Positions 1 to 8,738 are shown, counted from the stretch's first letter. The stretch is DNA of 16,160 nt from an uncultured Prevotellaceae bacterium (GCA_946413885.1 CAMKMK010000023.1:1-16160), one strand, 5' to 3'. Numbers and translations: made by a program. Notes: generated from the sequence alone by a model not told the origin.

Positions 1-272
1 AGCAGATAATGCCAAATGATCAGCAGAATAATGACGATGACAATAGCGATGGGCCAAGACAGACGGGTTCCCTTCTGCGAATGCCGCTTAGCGCGAGGAG
101 TGTACTCGCTGAAGGTTCCCTTGAACTTGGAGGGGTCATAAGGTTCAGGAGGCAACTCCCCCTTTTCGCGTTTCACGTCGTCCACCATTTTCTGGAGCTT
201 ATCCTTACGCTCATCGGTAAAAATGCTTACCCTGCGGAACTTGCGGGGCTGTCTTGTCTGAAACATTCCCAT
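1..272 (-). CDS. Small membrane-anchored protein of unknown function, 3' end outside the window
   Basis: I do not recognise this family. The reading frame opens at ATG 272, six bases after the OstA-like gene stops, and runs off the left edge after 90 codons. A second ATG at 266 is also possible. A purine-rich stretch (AAAGAAGAA) lies about 10 bases upstream. The protein begins MGMFQTRQPRKFRRV, is rich in Lys, Arg, Glu and Pro for about 70 residues, and then has a hydrophobic segment from about residue 73 to the edge (WPIAIVIVIILLIIW). The basic run before that segment (RAKRHSQKGTR) suggests a cytoplasmic N-terminus. The six-base spacing implies co-transcription with the envelope genes upstream. 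I have a recollection, not a certainty, that a short gene like this often precedes mutL in Bacteroidales; mutL itself is not in view. The reading frame is fairly sure, the role unknown. Confidence 0.72.
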   Translation of the reverse strand, partial: MGMFQTRQPRKFRRVSIFTDERKDKLQKMVDDVKREKGELPPEPYDPSKFKGTFSEYTPRAKRHSQKGTRLSWPIAIVIVIILLIIWHYL

Positions 273-278
273 AGTTGC

Positions 279-2084
279 TTATTCTTCTTTTTGTTCAACA
301 TTCGCTGTCTTCTCAACCTTCTCTTCGGTTTGAGTCTCTGTAATCCCTGATGTCGCTACAGCCTCTTTTTGCTCACTCTCCTGCTTGTCCTGCTGTTCTC
401 CTTCAGGCTCAGCAGCGGCCCGCTTCTTCATCTTCTTGGAAATCTCATTCAACCGTTGCTTGGGAGCCTCATGCCGAACACTCTCCTTAAGCTCGCTTCC
501 AGCCTTTTTGGTACGCCAATTGAATATGTCGTTCTTGTCTTGTGGACGGATGTATTCAAACCAAGCAAAATTATCCAGATAGAGCTTGTCTGGAGGAATC
601 ATAAACAAGGGATAGATGGTTCCGCTGGCTGCTGGCATCCAGATTTTCTGTACACGGCGATCAGCCATATATAGCTTAAGTTCAGAGGTTTCCACGTGAT
701 TCATGCCTATCATCAGGCTGTCATCATCGAAAGGATAATAATTGACCAGCACGTTCCCATCCAAGTTAGTCTGATAGATCTGCCCATCACGAAAATAGGA
801 ATGCATCTCATCGCCCGTAGCCTGATTGTAGTGAACACTATCGATACGTTCCACAGAAAGTGCCTGACGCAGAACCTGCACGCTGTCCACTGTGCTATCG
901 TTGAGGAAGGCACGTATCTCCTCGCCCACCAACTGCTGCCCCAACTGCCAAAGGATGGGGTCGTAATACATCACCAAACAGGAATCCTTACTGTTGTACA
1001 CCAAAGAGTCACACACCGCCTGAAGATCACTTCTGTAAGCCCTCACATGACGAATCCCATGCATGGTGCGATACATGCTGTCCGTATCAATGAAATAAGT
1101 ATAAACCTTAAAAGAATCAGCATGAACATACATCGTGTCAGGTCCCTGAGAGAAATCCATCAGGATAGCGCTATCGGCTGCCTCAGCATACCCATTGGCA
1201 TCATCGTAATAGGCATAGTTGCCGAAGAACATGTTCTTGTTGACTACGTCCACAAACTCAGCGTTACCGAAAGCCTTACCCACCTTGAACTCACTATCCC
1301 ACACAACACTATCGCCAATCAATTTCTTCCCGCTGTCTGAAAGGATGCTGCGATCCAAGAGATAGGAATTGTCGGTTTGGGTGTTGTAGTAGCCTGACTC
1401 GGAATAGATGTGACTCTCGCCATGTTCTATGTTAGAAGGTCCCACGATATGAGCGATACCTGTCTGCGTGTTGTAATGCAACGTATCAGAGATGAGGGTG
1501 GTCTTTGTCTCGGCAGGAGGAGCGGGATTGAGCAACTTGACGTTGTAATTGAAAACTGCCTCACGGGTGGTAGGGTTGTACTCACCCCAATCACTGGTCA
1601 ACTGATTGCCCTGATCAAGTAATTTGCCTCCTTCGAAGAAATATCCCAGATTGTAGAGACGATCATAGTCGAGACTATCCGTGTAGATTTCCATCTCGCG
1701 ATGTTTCAGCACCACATTGTGACGCACTCGAGCCAACTGATCCAACCCGCTGTAATAAAGCACATCACCCGTCAAAGAGAGGGTATCGCCCTGTAACATG
1801 CGCACATGACCAAAAGCGTCGAAGGAATTCGATGCCTCATAATAAAGAGCGCTGTCGCAGTACATCAGAGTTCCCTCATGCTGAAACTTAACGTTGCCTA
1901 CCAGAAACTGGGCATTACGGTTGACGTACTCATCGAAATAAAGTTTATCGGCATGCAGCAGATGAACCCTACTGTCAGACTGCCGTCTGGGAGTAGATTT
2001 CCGTTGTTTGACTGGTGGTGTAGCTAACACAACATAAAGGCCAAACAAGGTTAGCAGACATAAACCCAGAAATCTGCGATTCAT
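279..2084 (-). CDS. OstA-like (LptA/LptD N-terminal type) periplasmic protein
   Basis: This protein of about 601 residues resembles the Bacteroidota OstA-like family, related to the beta-jellyroll domain of LptA and of the LptD N-terminus, which bridges LPS across the periplasm. I start it at ATG 2084 (MNRRFLGLCLLTLF), which shares one base with the TGA of the upstream foldase gene (TGATG) and gives a clean signal peptide. An upstream in-frame TTG at 2096 would overlap that gene by 13 bases and is less likely. The body is full of repeated short strands of the OstA kind, such as HADKLYFDEYVNRNAQFLVGNVKF, LYYEASNSFDAFGHVRM and DTLSLTGDVLYY, alternating with DS and YY turns. The last 60 or so residues are a highly charged Lys/Glu/Gln tail that looks disordered. 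Neighbouring SurA/PpiC foldases fit an outer-membrane assembly operon. The family call is confident; participation in LPS transport is inferred from the family. Confidence 0.88.
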   Translation of the reverse strand: MNRRFLGLCLLTLFGLYVVLATPPVKQRKSTPRRQSDSRVHLLHADKLYFDEYVNRNAQFLVGNVKFQHEGTLMYCDSALYYEASNSFDAFGHVRMLQGDTLSLTGDVLYYSGLDQLARVRHNVVLKHREMEIYTDSLDYDRLYNLGYFFEGGKLLDQGNQLTSDWGEYNPTTREAVFNYNVKLLNPAPPAETKTTLISDTLHYNTQTGIAHIVGPSNIEHGESHIYSESGYYNTQTDNSYLLDRSILSDSGKKLIGDSVVWDSEFKVGKAFGNAEFVDVVNKNMFFGNYAYYDDANGYAEAADSAILMDFSQGPDTMYVHADSFKVYTYFIDTDSMYRTMHGIRHVRAYRSDLQAVCDSLVYNSKDSCLVMYYDPILWQLGQQLVGEEIRAFLNDSTVDSVQVLRQALSVERIDSVHYNQATGDEMHSYFRDGQIYQTNLDGNVLVNYYPFDDDSLMIGMNHVETSELKLYMADRRVQKIWMPAASGTIYPLFMIPPDKLYLDNFAWFEYIRPQDKNDIFNWRTKKAGSELKESVRHEAPKQRLNEISKKMKKRAAAEPEGEQQDKQESEQKEAVATSGITETQTEEKVEKTANVEQKEE

Positions 2085-3448
2085 CACTTGATCCAACCTG
2101 GATAGCGGAATTCACAATCACGCCAATCCTCGTTAATTCGAACGTAAGTATTCTTTTGTTTCTCCTTTATCCATTCTTCGATGAAGGCCTCGCTCCGCTT
2201 ATTCTCTACAATATTGCGCAACACCTGAAAATCCTCGCTCATGCTGGCACGATGCGACTTGATGCGACTTTTCAACTTGGCAATAGCACACACGGTAGCA
2301 CCCTTTTTGTTCACCATCGTGAAAGGCTTCGAGATCTCACCTATCTCCAATCCCTCTACGACACGAGCCAAATCAGGATAGATACTGGACAACTGACCCA
2401 TCTCGAAACGAGTGGTGTGGTCACCTTGTTCTGTCTCATTGGAAAGGATACCATGATTGTTGCGTGTTTCCTTATCTTCAGAAATAACAGAGGCACCCTC
2501 CTCAAAAGTGAACTTCTCAGTACGGATATCGTCAGCGATTGAATCGAGACGAGCCAAACAAGCATTGATATCCTCTTCAGCCACCTGAGGCCGCAGAAGA
2601 ATATGACGGCACTTAACCTTATCGCCACGCTTATCAATCAATTGGATAATATGGTATCCGAACTCACTCTGCACGATCTTGCTGACCTTGCCTGGCTCCG
2701 TCAAGCCGAAAGCCACATTGGCGAAGGCGGCATCCAACTCACCACGTCCCATATATTCCATCTCGCCACCTTGACGGGCAGAACCTGGATCCTCGGAATA
2801 GAGGCGAGCCAAAGCGTTGAAGGAAGTGGTACCACTATTGACACGCTCAGCATAATCACGCAGTTTGTCCTTCACACGATCAATTTCCTCCTGAGGTATT
2901 TTGGGTTGCTGCACCAGGATCTGCACTTCTACCTGAGTGGGAATCAAAGGCAAGCTGTCCTCTGGAAGGTCTTTAAAATAGCGACGCACCTCGGCGGGAG
3001 TAACTTTGACATCAGAAGTAAGACTTTTGCGCATCTCACGCACAGTAAGTTGGTTCTTGTACATATCAAAAAGCTCCTCTCGAATCTGAGTCATCGTCAT
3101 GCGCATGTACTCCTCCAACTTCTCTTTAGAGCCTGCCATCAATACTTTCTGGTTGATATCCTGCTCCACATAATTGTTGACCTCAGCATCCGTCACTTCA
3201 ATACTGTCAATTGCTGCCTGATGAAGAAAAAGCTTCTGGACAGCCAATTCTTCCGGGATCACACAATAAGGATTGCCATTCACCTGATTGCCGTACTCCG
3301 TGCGAACCTTCTCCACATCAGAGCGCAGAATAGCCTCATCGCCGACCACCCATACAACCTCGTCAATCACATTACTCTTTTGTGAAAAAGAAGCAATAGT
3401 CAAGAACAGGGCACCTATCAGACACAAAGACTTTTTGCAAAAAAACAT
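2084..3448 (-). CDS. SurA-like periplasmic peptidyl-prolyl isomerase/chaperone with two PpiC domains
   Basis: The 454-residue protein has a signal peptide (MFFCKKSLCLIGALFLTIASFSQ) and a SurA-type N-terminal helical region, about residues 26-160, that includes the typical IDEVVWVVGDEAILRSDVE start. Two parvulin (PpiC) domains follow. The first, about 172-274, holds the family landmarks FNALARLYSEDPGSARQGGE, AFGLTEPGKVSKIV and FGYHIIQL. The second, about 277-385, is more divergent (CRHILLRP, FTFEEGASVISEDKETR, HGILSNE). SurA chaperones unfolded outer-membrane beta-barrel proteins in the periplasm and can catalyse prolyl isomerisation. The gene lies 9 bases after another PpiC gene and shares a base with the OstA-like gene that follows (TGATG), so translation is probably coupled. 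The length is close to that of SurA proteins. The symbol is left blank because the exact orthology to surA was not tested. Confidence 0.9.
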   Translation of the reverse strand: MFFCKKSLCLIGALFLTIASFSQKSNVIDEVVWVVGDEAILRSDVEKVRTEYGNQVNGNPYCVIPEELAVQKLFLHQAAIDSIEVTDAEVNNYVEQDINQKVLMAGSKEKLEEYMRMTMTQIREELFDMYKNQLTVREMRKSLTSDVKVTPAEVRRYFKDLPEDSLPLIPTQVEVQILVQQPKIPQEEIDRVKDKLRDYAERVNSGTTSFNALARLYSEDPGSARQGGEMEYMGRGELDAAFANVAFGLTEPGKVSKIVQSEFGYHIIQLIDKRGDKVKCRHILLRPQVAEEDINACLARLDSIADDIRTEKFTFEEGASVISEDKETRNNHGILSNETEQGDHTTRFEMGQLSSIYPDLARVVEGLEIGEISKPFTMVNKKGATVCAIAKLKSRIKSHRASMSEDFQVLRNIVENKRSEAFIEEWIKEKQKNTYVRINEDWRDCEFRYPGWIK

Positions 3449-3457
3449 AGTTGGAGT

Positions 3458-4894
3458 TTAATGATTGTTTACCGTATCAAGTACATCCTGATGAACTTCA
3501 AAGGTATATTTCTTGCGCAACTCAGCCACGAACTCGTCCTCCTTTTTGCGCTGATAATCAGTAACTACCTGACTGCTCACGTCTGTCCACTTCTTTGGAC
3601 CTTTCTTCAGATTCGTACCCAAGACTCCCATGTAGGGGAAGTCCTTATTCTCTACCGTCTTGGCATCTTTCACCTTCAAGGCCAACGCGTCAACATTGAC
3701 ATTATCGCCTTGCTTGAACAAACGCTTCTCCATACGAACTGTTACGCTATCCTTGTTGAACTTCTCACGCACGGTAGATGTCCATTTCTCCTCAGGCACT
3801 TTCTTGAGTAACTTCTTGACAGCATTCACATCAGCCTTTTCGCGGCAATAGTAAATCATACCGTTGAAATGGGGCTTGTCCCACGCATACTGCTTCTTGT
3901 TCTTGCTAAAATAATTCATCAAGCCAAGAGTATCCTTGCTGGCAGGTTCCCACACTTCACGATTGCAAATCTCAAAAAGCAACAAGCCGTCGTGATACTC
4001 CTGAATAAGATATTTCAGTTCATCGTCTTGTTGGCACAGGCGTTCTGTCTCTTCATCAAGAATCTCCTCCACACTCTTCTGGGGATCAGACTTCTGCGAA
4101 ATGCTGTCAAGCAACTGGGTAGCCAAACGATCCTTCATGCCTTGACTCTCGAGGAATTTAAGAATGTTCGGCTGCAACTCAGCATAACTCTCAAGCTGCT
4201 TACGATCCATCATCTTTACGATATGATAACCCACAGGAGAAAGGAAAGGTTCACTCATCTCACCCTTCTGCAATCCATAAGCAACATCCTCAAACTCTTT
4301 TACCGTCTGATTGGGACCTATCCAAGGAAGCATTCCACCATGAACAGCTGATTGCGGGTCCTGAGAAATCTCTTTTGCCAAAGCCCCAAAATCTGCCCCA
4401 CCCTTCAACGCATTATAAGCAGAATCGATACGCTCCTTTGCCTCATTCTGTTCTTCAACGGTAGCGGACTGCTGGACACGAAGAAAGATATGGGCAGGTT
4501 GAATCAAATCGTGACCATCGAGACTTTCCTGCATCTTCTGATAATACTTCAGACATTCATTCTCCATCTGGGTCTCAGGAACCAACATGGGACGAATCTG
4601 CTGATCACGATAGGTGTGGAACTCCTCGTTAAAACTGGTTAGAGTGTCGTACCGGGCATCCATTGCTGCCAACACCTTCAGTTTATAATTGATAAACAAA
4701 TCGGCATATTCCTTGACAGACTTCTTGTCGACAACTCCGTCCGAGTTGTTCTTGTTGTAGTTGTATTCAAACTCACTACGAGTCACAGGGCTACCATTGA
4801 TATGCATCACAATGGGATCGGCCTCCTGAGCCATTCCGAATGCGGGCAACAGAATCAGGCCTATAGCAAACAAAATTTTCTTGTTACGATTCAT
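3458..4894 (-). CDS. Exported PpiC-type peptidyl-prolyl isomerase (foldase)
   Basis: This 478-residue protein starts with a signal peptide (MNRNKKILFAIGLILLPAFGMAQ) followed by a SurA/PrsA-like segment (IVMHINGSPVTRSEFEYNYNK). One recognisable parvulin domain lies at about residues 131-232, with IQPAHIFLRV, GADFGALAKEISQDPQSAVHGG, AYGLQKGEMSEPF and VGYHIVKMMDRK. The C-terminal half, about 235-478, is charged and has no motif I can name; it probably forms an extra helical chaperone region. The likely role is folding of periplasmic or outer-membrane proteins alongside the SurA-like protein encoded 9 bases downstream. An 82-bp gap separates it from guaB, and a possible -7 box there suggests this gene leads the envelope operon. 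The call to family level is firm, but substrates are unknown. Confidence 0.88.
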   Translation of the reverse strand: MNRNKKILFAIGLILLPAFGMAQEADPIVMHINGSPVTRSEFEYNYNKNNSDGVVDKKSVKEYADLFINYKLKVLAAMDARYDTLTSFNEEFHTYRDQQIRPMLVPETQMENECLKYYQKMQESLDGHDLIQPAHIFLRVQQSATVEEQNEAKERIDSAYNALKGGADFGALAKEISQDPQSAVHGGMLPWIGPNQTVKEFEDVAYGLQKGEMSEPFLSPVGYHIVKMMDRKQLESYAELQPNILKFLESQGMKDRLATQLLDSISQKSDPQKSVEEILDEETERLCQQDDELKYLIQEYHDGLLLFEICNREVWEPASKDTLGLMNYFSKNKKQYAWDKPHFNGMIYYCREKADVNAVKKLLKKVPEEKWTSTVREKFNKDSVTVRMEKRLFKQGDNVNVDALALKVKDAKTVENKDFPYMGVLGTNLKKGPKKWTDVSSQVVTDYQRKKEDEFVAELRKKYTFEVHQDVLDTVNNH

Positions 4895-4967
4895 CGTTTT
4901 GTATAAATTATCTTTTTCAACTTAATCTTTCCTCTGAAACAACGAGTCAAGAATTCTTTCTATTCAG

Positions 4968-4975
4968 CAAACCTA
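4968..4975 (-). promoter_or_regulatory. Possible -7 promoter box of the ppiC-surA-ostA unit
   Basis: On the minus strand this reads TAGGTTTG, matching the Bacteroidota -7 consensus TAnnTTTG. It lies just after the guaB stop codon and would give a leader of roughly 65 bases before the foldase start at 4894. I see no good TTTG at the expected -33 position, which falls inside the guaB coding end, so this is the weaker of the promoter calls. Confidence 0.4.
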
Positions 4976-4976
4976 T

Positions 4977-6455
4977 TTATTGAGGACGACTATAGTTTGG
5001 AGCTTCACTGGTAATAGTCACATCATGGGGATGACTCTCCTGAACTCCAGCATTAGTGATACGCACGAACTTGGCATTATGAAGTGCTTCAATGGTATTT
5101 GCACCACAGTAGCCCATTCCACTACGCAAACCACCCATCAGCTGATAGATGACTTCTTGCACGCTGCCCTTATATGGAACACGACCAGCAATGCCTTCTG
5201 GAACCAACTTCTTGACATCCTTCACGTTCCCTTGGAAATAACGATCTTTGGAGCCACACTCCATTGCCTCTAACGATCCCATACCACGATAAGACTTGAA
5301 CTTACGTCCATTGTAAATAATCGTGTCACCAGGACTCTCTTCAGTACCAGCCACCAAAGAACCTATCATTACGCTATATCCACCTGCAGCCAATGCTTTC
5401 ACGACATCACCACTATAACGGAGACCACCATCTGCTATCAGAGGAACACCTGTTCCAGCCAAAGCACAAGCCACATCATAGACGGCGCTCAATTGAGGAA
5501 CACCTACACCAGCCACCACACGAGTGGTACAAATACTACCAGGACCAATGCCCACCTTGATGGCATCAGCACCATTCTCGACCAACATGCGGGCTGCCTC
5601 ACCTGTAGCCACATTGCCCACAACGATATCCACCTCTGGGAAAGCTTTCTTTGCCTCTCTGAGTTTCTCCATCACAAATTTGCTGTGACCATGAGCTGTA
5701 TCAATAACGATAGCATCCACATCAGCATCCACCAGAGCCTTTATGCGATCCAACGTGTCAACTGTAACGCCTACACCAGCAGCCACACGCAGACGACCTT
5801 TGCTGTCTTTGCAAGCCATAGGTTTATCCTTAGCTTTGGTAATATCCTTGTAAGTAATCAGACCTATCAACTTGTTTTCTTCATCAACCACAGGAAGTTT
5901 CTCAATCTTGTTCTCCTGCAATATTTCTGAAGCTGCCATCAAATCTGTCTGAACGTGGGTAGTCACCAGATTCTCTTTCGTCATCACCTCATCAATCAAG
6001 CGATTGTGATTGCGCTCGAAACGCAAATCGCGATTAGTCACAATACCTACAAGATGACGCTCATCGTCCACTACAGGAATACCACCAATGTGATATTCTG
6101 ACATTAAAGCCAATGCATCAGCAACACGACGACCGCGCTGGATAGTGACAGGATCGTAAATCATACCATTCTCGGCACGCTTCACAATGGCCACCTGACG
6201 AGCCTGTTCCTCTATGCTCATATTCTTGTGAATAACGCCTATACCTCCTTCACGAGCAATAGCAATAGCCATTGTAGATTCCGTCACCGTGTCCATAGCG
6301 GCTGTCACGAAAGGAATCTTCAAATCTATGTTGCGAGAGAATTTAGTACCCAGTTCCACTGTGCGGGGCAAAACTTCCGAATACGCAGGAACCAACAGGA
6401 CATCATCGAAAGTGAGTCCATCCATAACAATCTTGTCTGCAATAAATGATGCCAT
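4977..6455 (-). CDS. guaB: Inosine-5'-monophosphate dehydrogenase
   Basis: GuaB oxidises IMP to XMP with NAD+, the committed step of guanine nucleotide synthesis, in the cytoplasm. The 492-residue protein is the standard bacterial length. It shows the N-terminal barrel start (LTFDDVLLVPAYSEVLPR), two CBS domains at about residues 95-208 inserted in the barrel, the phosphate-binding and catalytic loop GIGPGSICTTR with the nucleophile Cys309, the IMP-binding IADGGLRYSGD, the YRGMGSLEAM segment, and the mobile flap with Arg425 and Tyr428 (EGIAGRVPYKG). All key residues are present. It is flanked by its own promoter at 6479-6509, matching a single-gene unit between recQ and the foldase operon. 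No guaA is in view, nor any purine riboswitch in the short leader. Confidence 0.98.
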   Translation of the reverse strand: MASFIADKIVMDGLTFDDVLLVPAYSEVLPRTVELGTKFSRNIDLKIPFVTAAMDTVTESTMAIAIAREGGIGVIHKNMSIEEQARQVAIVKRAENGMIYDPVTIQRGRRVADALALMSEYHIGGIPVVDDERHLVGIVTNRDLRFERNHNRLIDEVMTKENLVTTHVQTDLMAASEILQENKIEKLPVVDEENKLIGLITYKDITKAKDKPMACKDSKGRLRVAAGVGVTVDTLDRIKALVDADVDAIVIDTAHGHSKFVMEKLREAKKAFPEVDIVVGNVATGEAARMLVENGADAIKVGIGPGSICTTRVVAGVGVPQLSAVYDVACALAGTGVPLIADGGLRYSGDVVKALAAGGYSVMIGSLVAGTEESPGDTIIYNGRKFKSYRGMGSLEAMECGSKDRYFQGNVKDVKKLVPEGIAGRVPYKGSVQEVIYQLMGGLRSGMGYCGANTIEALHNAKFVRITNAGVQESHPHDVTITSEAPNYSRPQ

Positions 6456-6478
6456 AATGCCTTTTTATTTATTGCGTG

Positions 6479-6509
6479 CAAAGGTACAAAAAAAATCTGC
6501 TTAAGCAAT
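6479..6509 (-). promoter_or_regulatory. guaB promoter, Bacteroidota type
   Basis: The minus strand has ATTG (6506-6509), 19 bases of spacer, then TACCTTTG (6479-6486), fitting the -33 TTTG / -7 TAnnTTTG pattern of the primary sigma factor in this phylum. The -7 box is preceded by eight T and a G. The leader to the ATG at 6455 would be about 15-20 bases. Confidence 0.8.
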
Positions 6510-6530
6510 ACGATTTAATGCCAATTTTTC

Positions 6531-8702
6531 TTAATTGCCCAATTCCGACAAGAACTTGATGCGAACTAAGCGTACTTCATCCTCGCTGTACTCGTCACCT
6601 AACTCGTCGAGAGCCACTTCCAAATCATCAGTTTCAGACTCATCGTGGAAATAGTCATAGATGTCGAGCATGTGCTCCTCATCCATCACTTCATCTAAAT
6701 AATAATCGATGTTGAGTTTGGTGCCACTATACACGATAGCTTCTATCTCATCAAGCAATTCATTGAATTCAATTCCTTGGGCTCTTGCCAAATCGTCAAG
6801 TGCTATCTTGCGGTCGATTCCTTGAATAATACTTACCTTATTCTTGCTCTTGTTGGGAACAGTCTTAACACGAACATCCTCGACGCACTCTATTTCATTC
6901 TCCTCGCAATAGCGTGCTATCAACTGACAGAACTCAGCACCATAGCGTTTGGCTTTTCCTTGACCCACACCAGTAATGCAGGCCAATTCCTCTTCTGTAC
7001 GAGGATAGACAGTAGCCATCTCGGCCAAAGAGATATCCTGGAAGATGACATAAGGAGGCAAATCAAGTCGCTCTGATGTCTTCTTGCGCAAATCTCGAAG
7101 CATACCCAACAAAACATCATCCAAGGCAGCAGGACCTGCATTTACTGGATCCTCGTACTCATCGAACTCATTGTCTTCTGTTATCTCGAAGGAGACAGGA
7201 TTCTTCATGAACAGGCGTCCCTTCTCTGTTATCTTCAGCAAACCATAGTTTTCAACCTCCTTCATCAGATACTTGTCAATCTGAGCCTGACGAAGCACAG
7301 CATTCCAATATATGGTTTCATGATCATCACCACATCCGAAACAAGCAAGATCATCGTGTCGATGTGCAATAACCTCTTCAGAATCATGCCCTATCAACAC
7401 ATCGATGATGTAGTCAATCTTGAAGTTTTCCTTCACGGCATCCACTACCTTCAGAGCCTTCATCAAAGAATCCTGAGCTTCAACCCTCTTCTTAGGATGC
7501 AAGCAGTTGTCACAATTGTGACAATTATCCTCTGGGTACTCCTCTCCAAAATAGTGAAGAAGAATCTTACGGCGGCAAACGCTGGATTCGGCATAGGAAG
7601 CTGTCTCAGCCAACAATTGTCGTCCGATCTCTTGTTCTGCCAGAGGTTTTCCCTCCATAAACTTCTCCAGTTTCTGAAGATCTTTGGGGGAATAGAAAGT
7701 CAAGCAAATACCTTCACCTCCATCACGTCCGGCACGACCCGTTTCCTGATAATATCCCTCCAGACTCTTAGGAATGTCGTAATGAATGACGAAACGCACA
7801 TCAGGTTTATCAATGCCCATTCCGAAAGCTATTGTAGCAACAATAACATCCAAGCGATCCATCACAAAATCATCTTGCGTCTCGTTACGTGCAGGACTAT
7901 CCATACCAGCATGGTAAGCACGAGCACTGATTTGGTTAGCACGAAGCACTTCAGCCAGTTCTTCCACCTTCTTGCGACTCAGACAATAGATAATTCCACT
8001 CTTGCCAGGATGTTGCTTGATAAATTTGATGATATCTTTATCCACATCCTTTGTCTTGGGTCGGATCTCATAGTAAAGATTGGGACGATTGAAACTGCTC
8101 TTGAACTCATCAGCATCTGGCATGCCCAGATTCTTCTTGATGTCTGTGCGGACCTTATCGGTAGCCGTAGCTGTCAATGCTATCACAGGCGCCTTGCCTA
8201 TTTGGTTGATGATGGGCCGGATGCGACGATACTCAGGACGAAAATCATGACCCCATTCACTGATACAATGAGCCTCATCCACAGCATAAAAGCTGATTTT
8301 GACGTGATTCAGGAATTCGACATTTTCGTCTTTTGTCAAACTCTCTGGAGCCACGTAAAGCAACTTTGTATGACCACTTTGGATATCCAACTTCACGTCA
8401 TCTATCTGTCCTTTTGTCAACGAAGAATTCATGAAATGAGCAATCCCGTCATCTTCGCTTACCTGACGAATGGCATCCACCTGATTCTTCATCAAAGCAA
8501 TCAAAGGGGAGATGACGATAGCTGTACCTTCCATCAGAAGTGCAGGCAACTGATAACAAAGCGACTTTCCCCCGCCTGTAGGCATAAGTACAAATGTGTC
8601 ACGTCCAGCAAGCATGTTACGGATAACGGCTTCCTGGTCACCTTTGAAAGTGTCGTAACCAAAGTACTTCTTGAGCTGCTCAGTCAGGTTTATGTCACTC
8701 AT
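6531..8702 (-). CDS. recQ: ATP-dependent DNA helicase RecQ with C-terminal extension
   Basis: RecQ unwinds DNA 3'-5' and acts in recombination and fork repair. The 723-residue protein has, in order, the SF2 helicase core with Walker A (MPTGGGKS, residues 40-47), the DEAH box (142-145) and the arginine-finger motif QETGRAGRDGG (319-329). A RecQ zinc-binding region follows with Cys376, 394, 397 and 400, then the winged-helix RQC domain (about 410-510) and an HRDC domain (about 528-604) containing ITGVGQGKAKRYG. Beyond the length of E. coli RecQ there is a further tail (about 620-723) that looks like the helix-turn-helix found at the end of some RecQ proteins, and it ends in a very acidic stretch. 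Catalytic and zinc residues are intact. Its own -7 box (8731) and the upstream clpX terminator suggest independent transcription. Confidence 0.96.
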   Translation of the reverse strand: MSDINLTEQLKKYFGYDTFKGDQEAVIRNMLAGRDTFVLMPTGGGKSLCYQLPALLMEGTAIVISPLIALMKNQVDAIRQVSEDDGIAHFMNSSLTKGQIDDVKLDIQSGHTKLLYVAPESLTKDENVEFLNHVKISFYAVDEAHCISEWGHDFRPEYRRIRPIINQIGKAPVIALTATATDKVRTDIKKNLGMPDADEFKSSFNRPNLYYEIRPKTKDVDKDIIKFIKQHPGKSGIIYCLSRKKVEELAEVLRANQISARAYHAGMDSPARNETQDDFVMDRLDVIVATIAFGMGIDKPDVRFVIHYDIPKSLEGYYQETGRAGRDGGEGICLTFYSPKDLQKLEKFMEGKPLAEQEIGRQLLAETASYAESSVCRRKILLHYFGEEYPEDNCHNCDNCLHPKKRVEAQDSLMKALKVVDAVKENFKIDYIIDVLIGHDSEEVIAHRHDDLACFGCGDDHETIYWNAVLRQAQIDKYLMKEVENYGLLKITEKGRLFMKNPVSFEITEDNEFDEYEDPVNAGPAALDDVLLGMLRDLRKKTSERLDLPPYVIFQDISLAEMATVYPRTEEELACITGVGQGKAKRYGAEFCQLIARYCEENEIECVEDVRVKTVPNKSKNKVSIIQGIDRKIALDDLARAQGIEFNELLDEIEAIVYSGTKLNIDYYLDEVMDEEHMLDIYDYFHDESETDDLEVALDELGDEYSEDEVRLVRIKFLSELGN

Positions 8703-8730
8703 TGGTTTACGTTTAAAGATAACTTCTTTA

Positions 8731-8738
8731 CAAAGTTA
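8731..8738 (-). promoter_or_regulatory. recQ promoter -7 box
   Basis: The minus strand reads TAACTTTG, an exact TAnnTTTG match, preceded by seven T and one base as at the guaB and tig promoters. The best upstream element is CTTG about 21 bases away, so the -33 region is weak. The leader to the ATG at 8702 would be about 20-25 bases. The box lies downstream of the clpX terminator, as expected for a separate recQ unit. Confidence 0.62.

Noticed and set aside
4949..4958. Palindrome AAGAATTCTT in the guaB-ppiC gap, considered as a terminator or operator
   Set aside because: It has no loop suitable for a hairpin and no T run after it, and a 10-bp AT-rich palindrome is not rare enough to claim a role.
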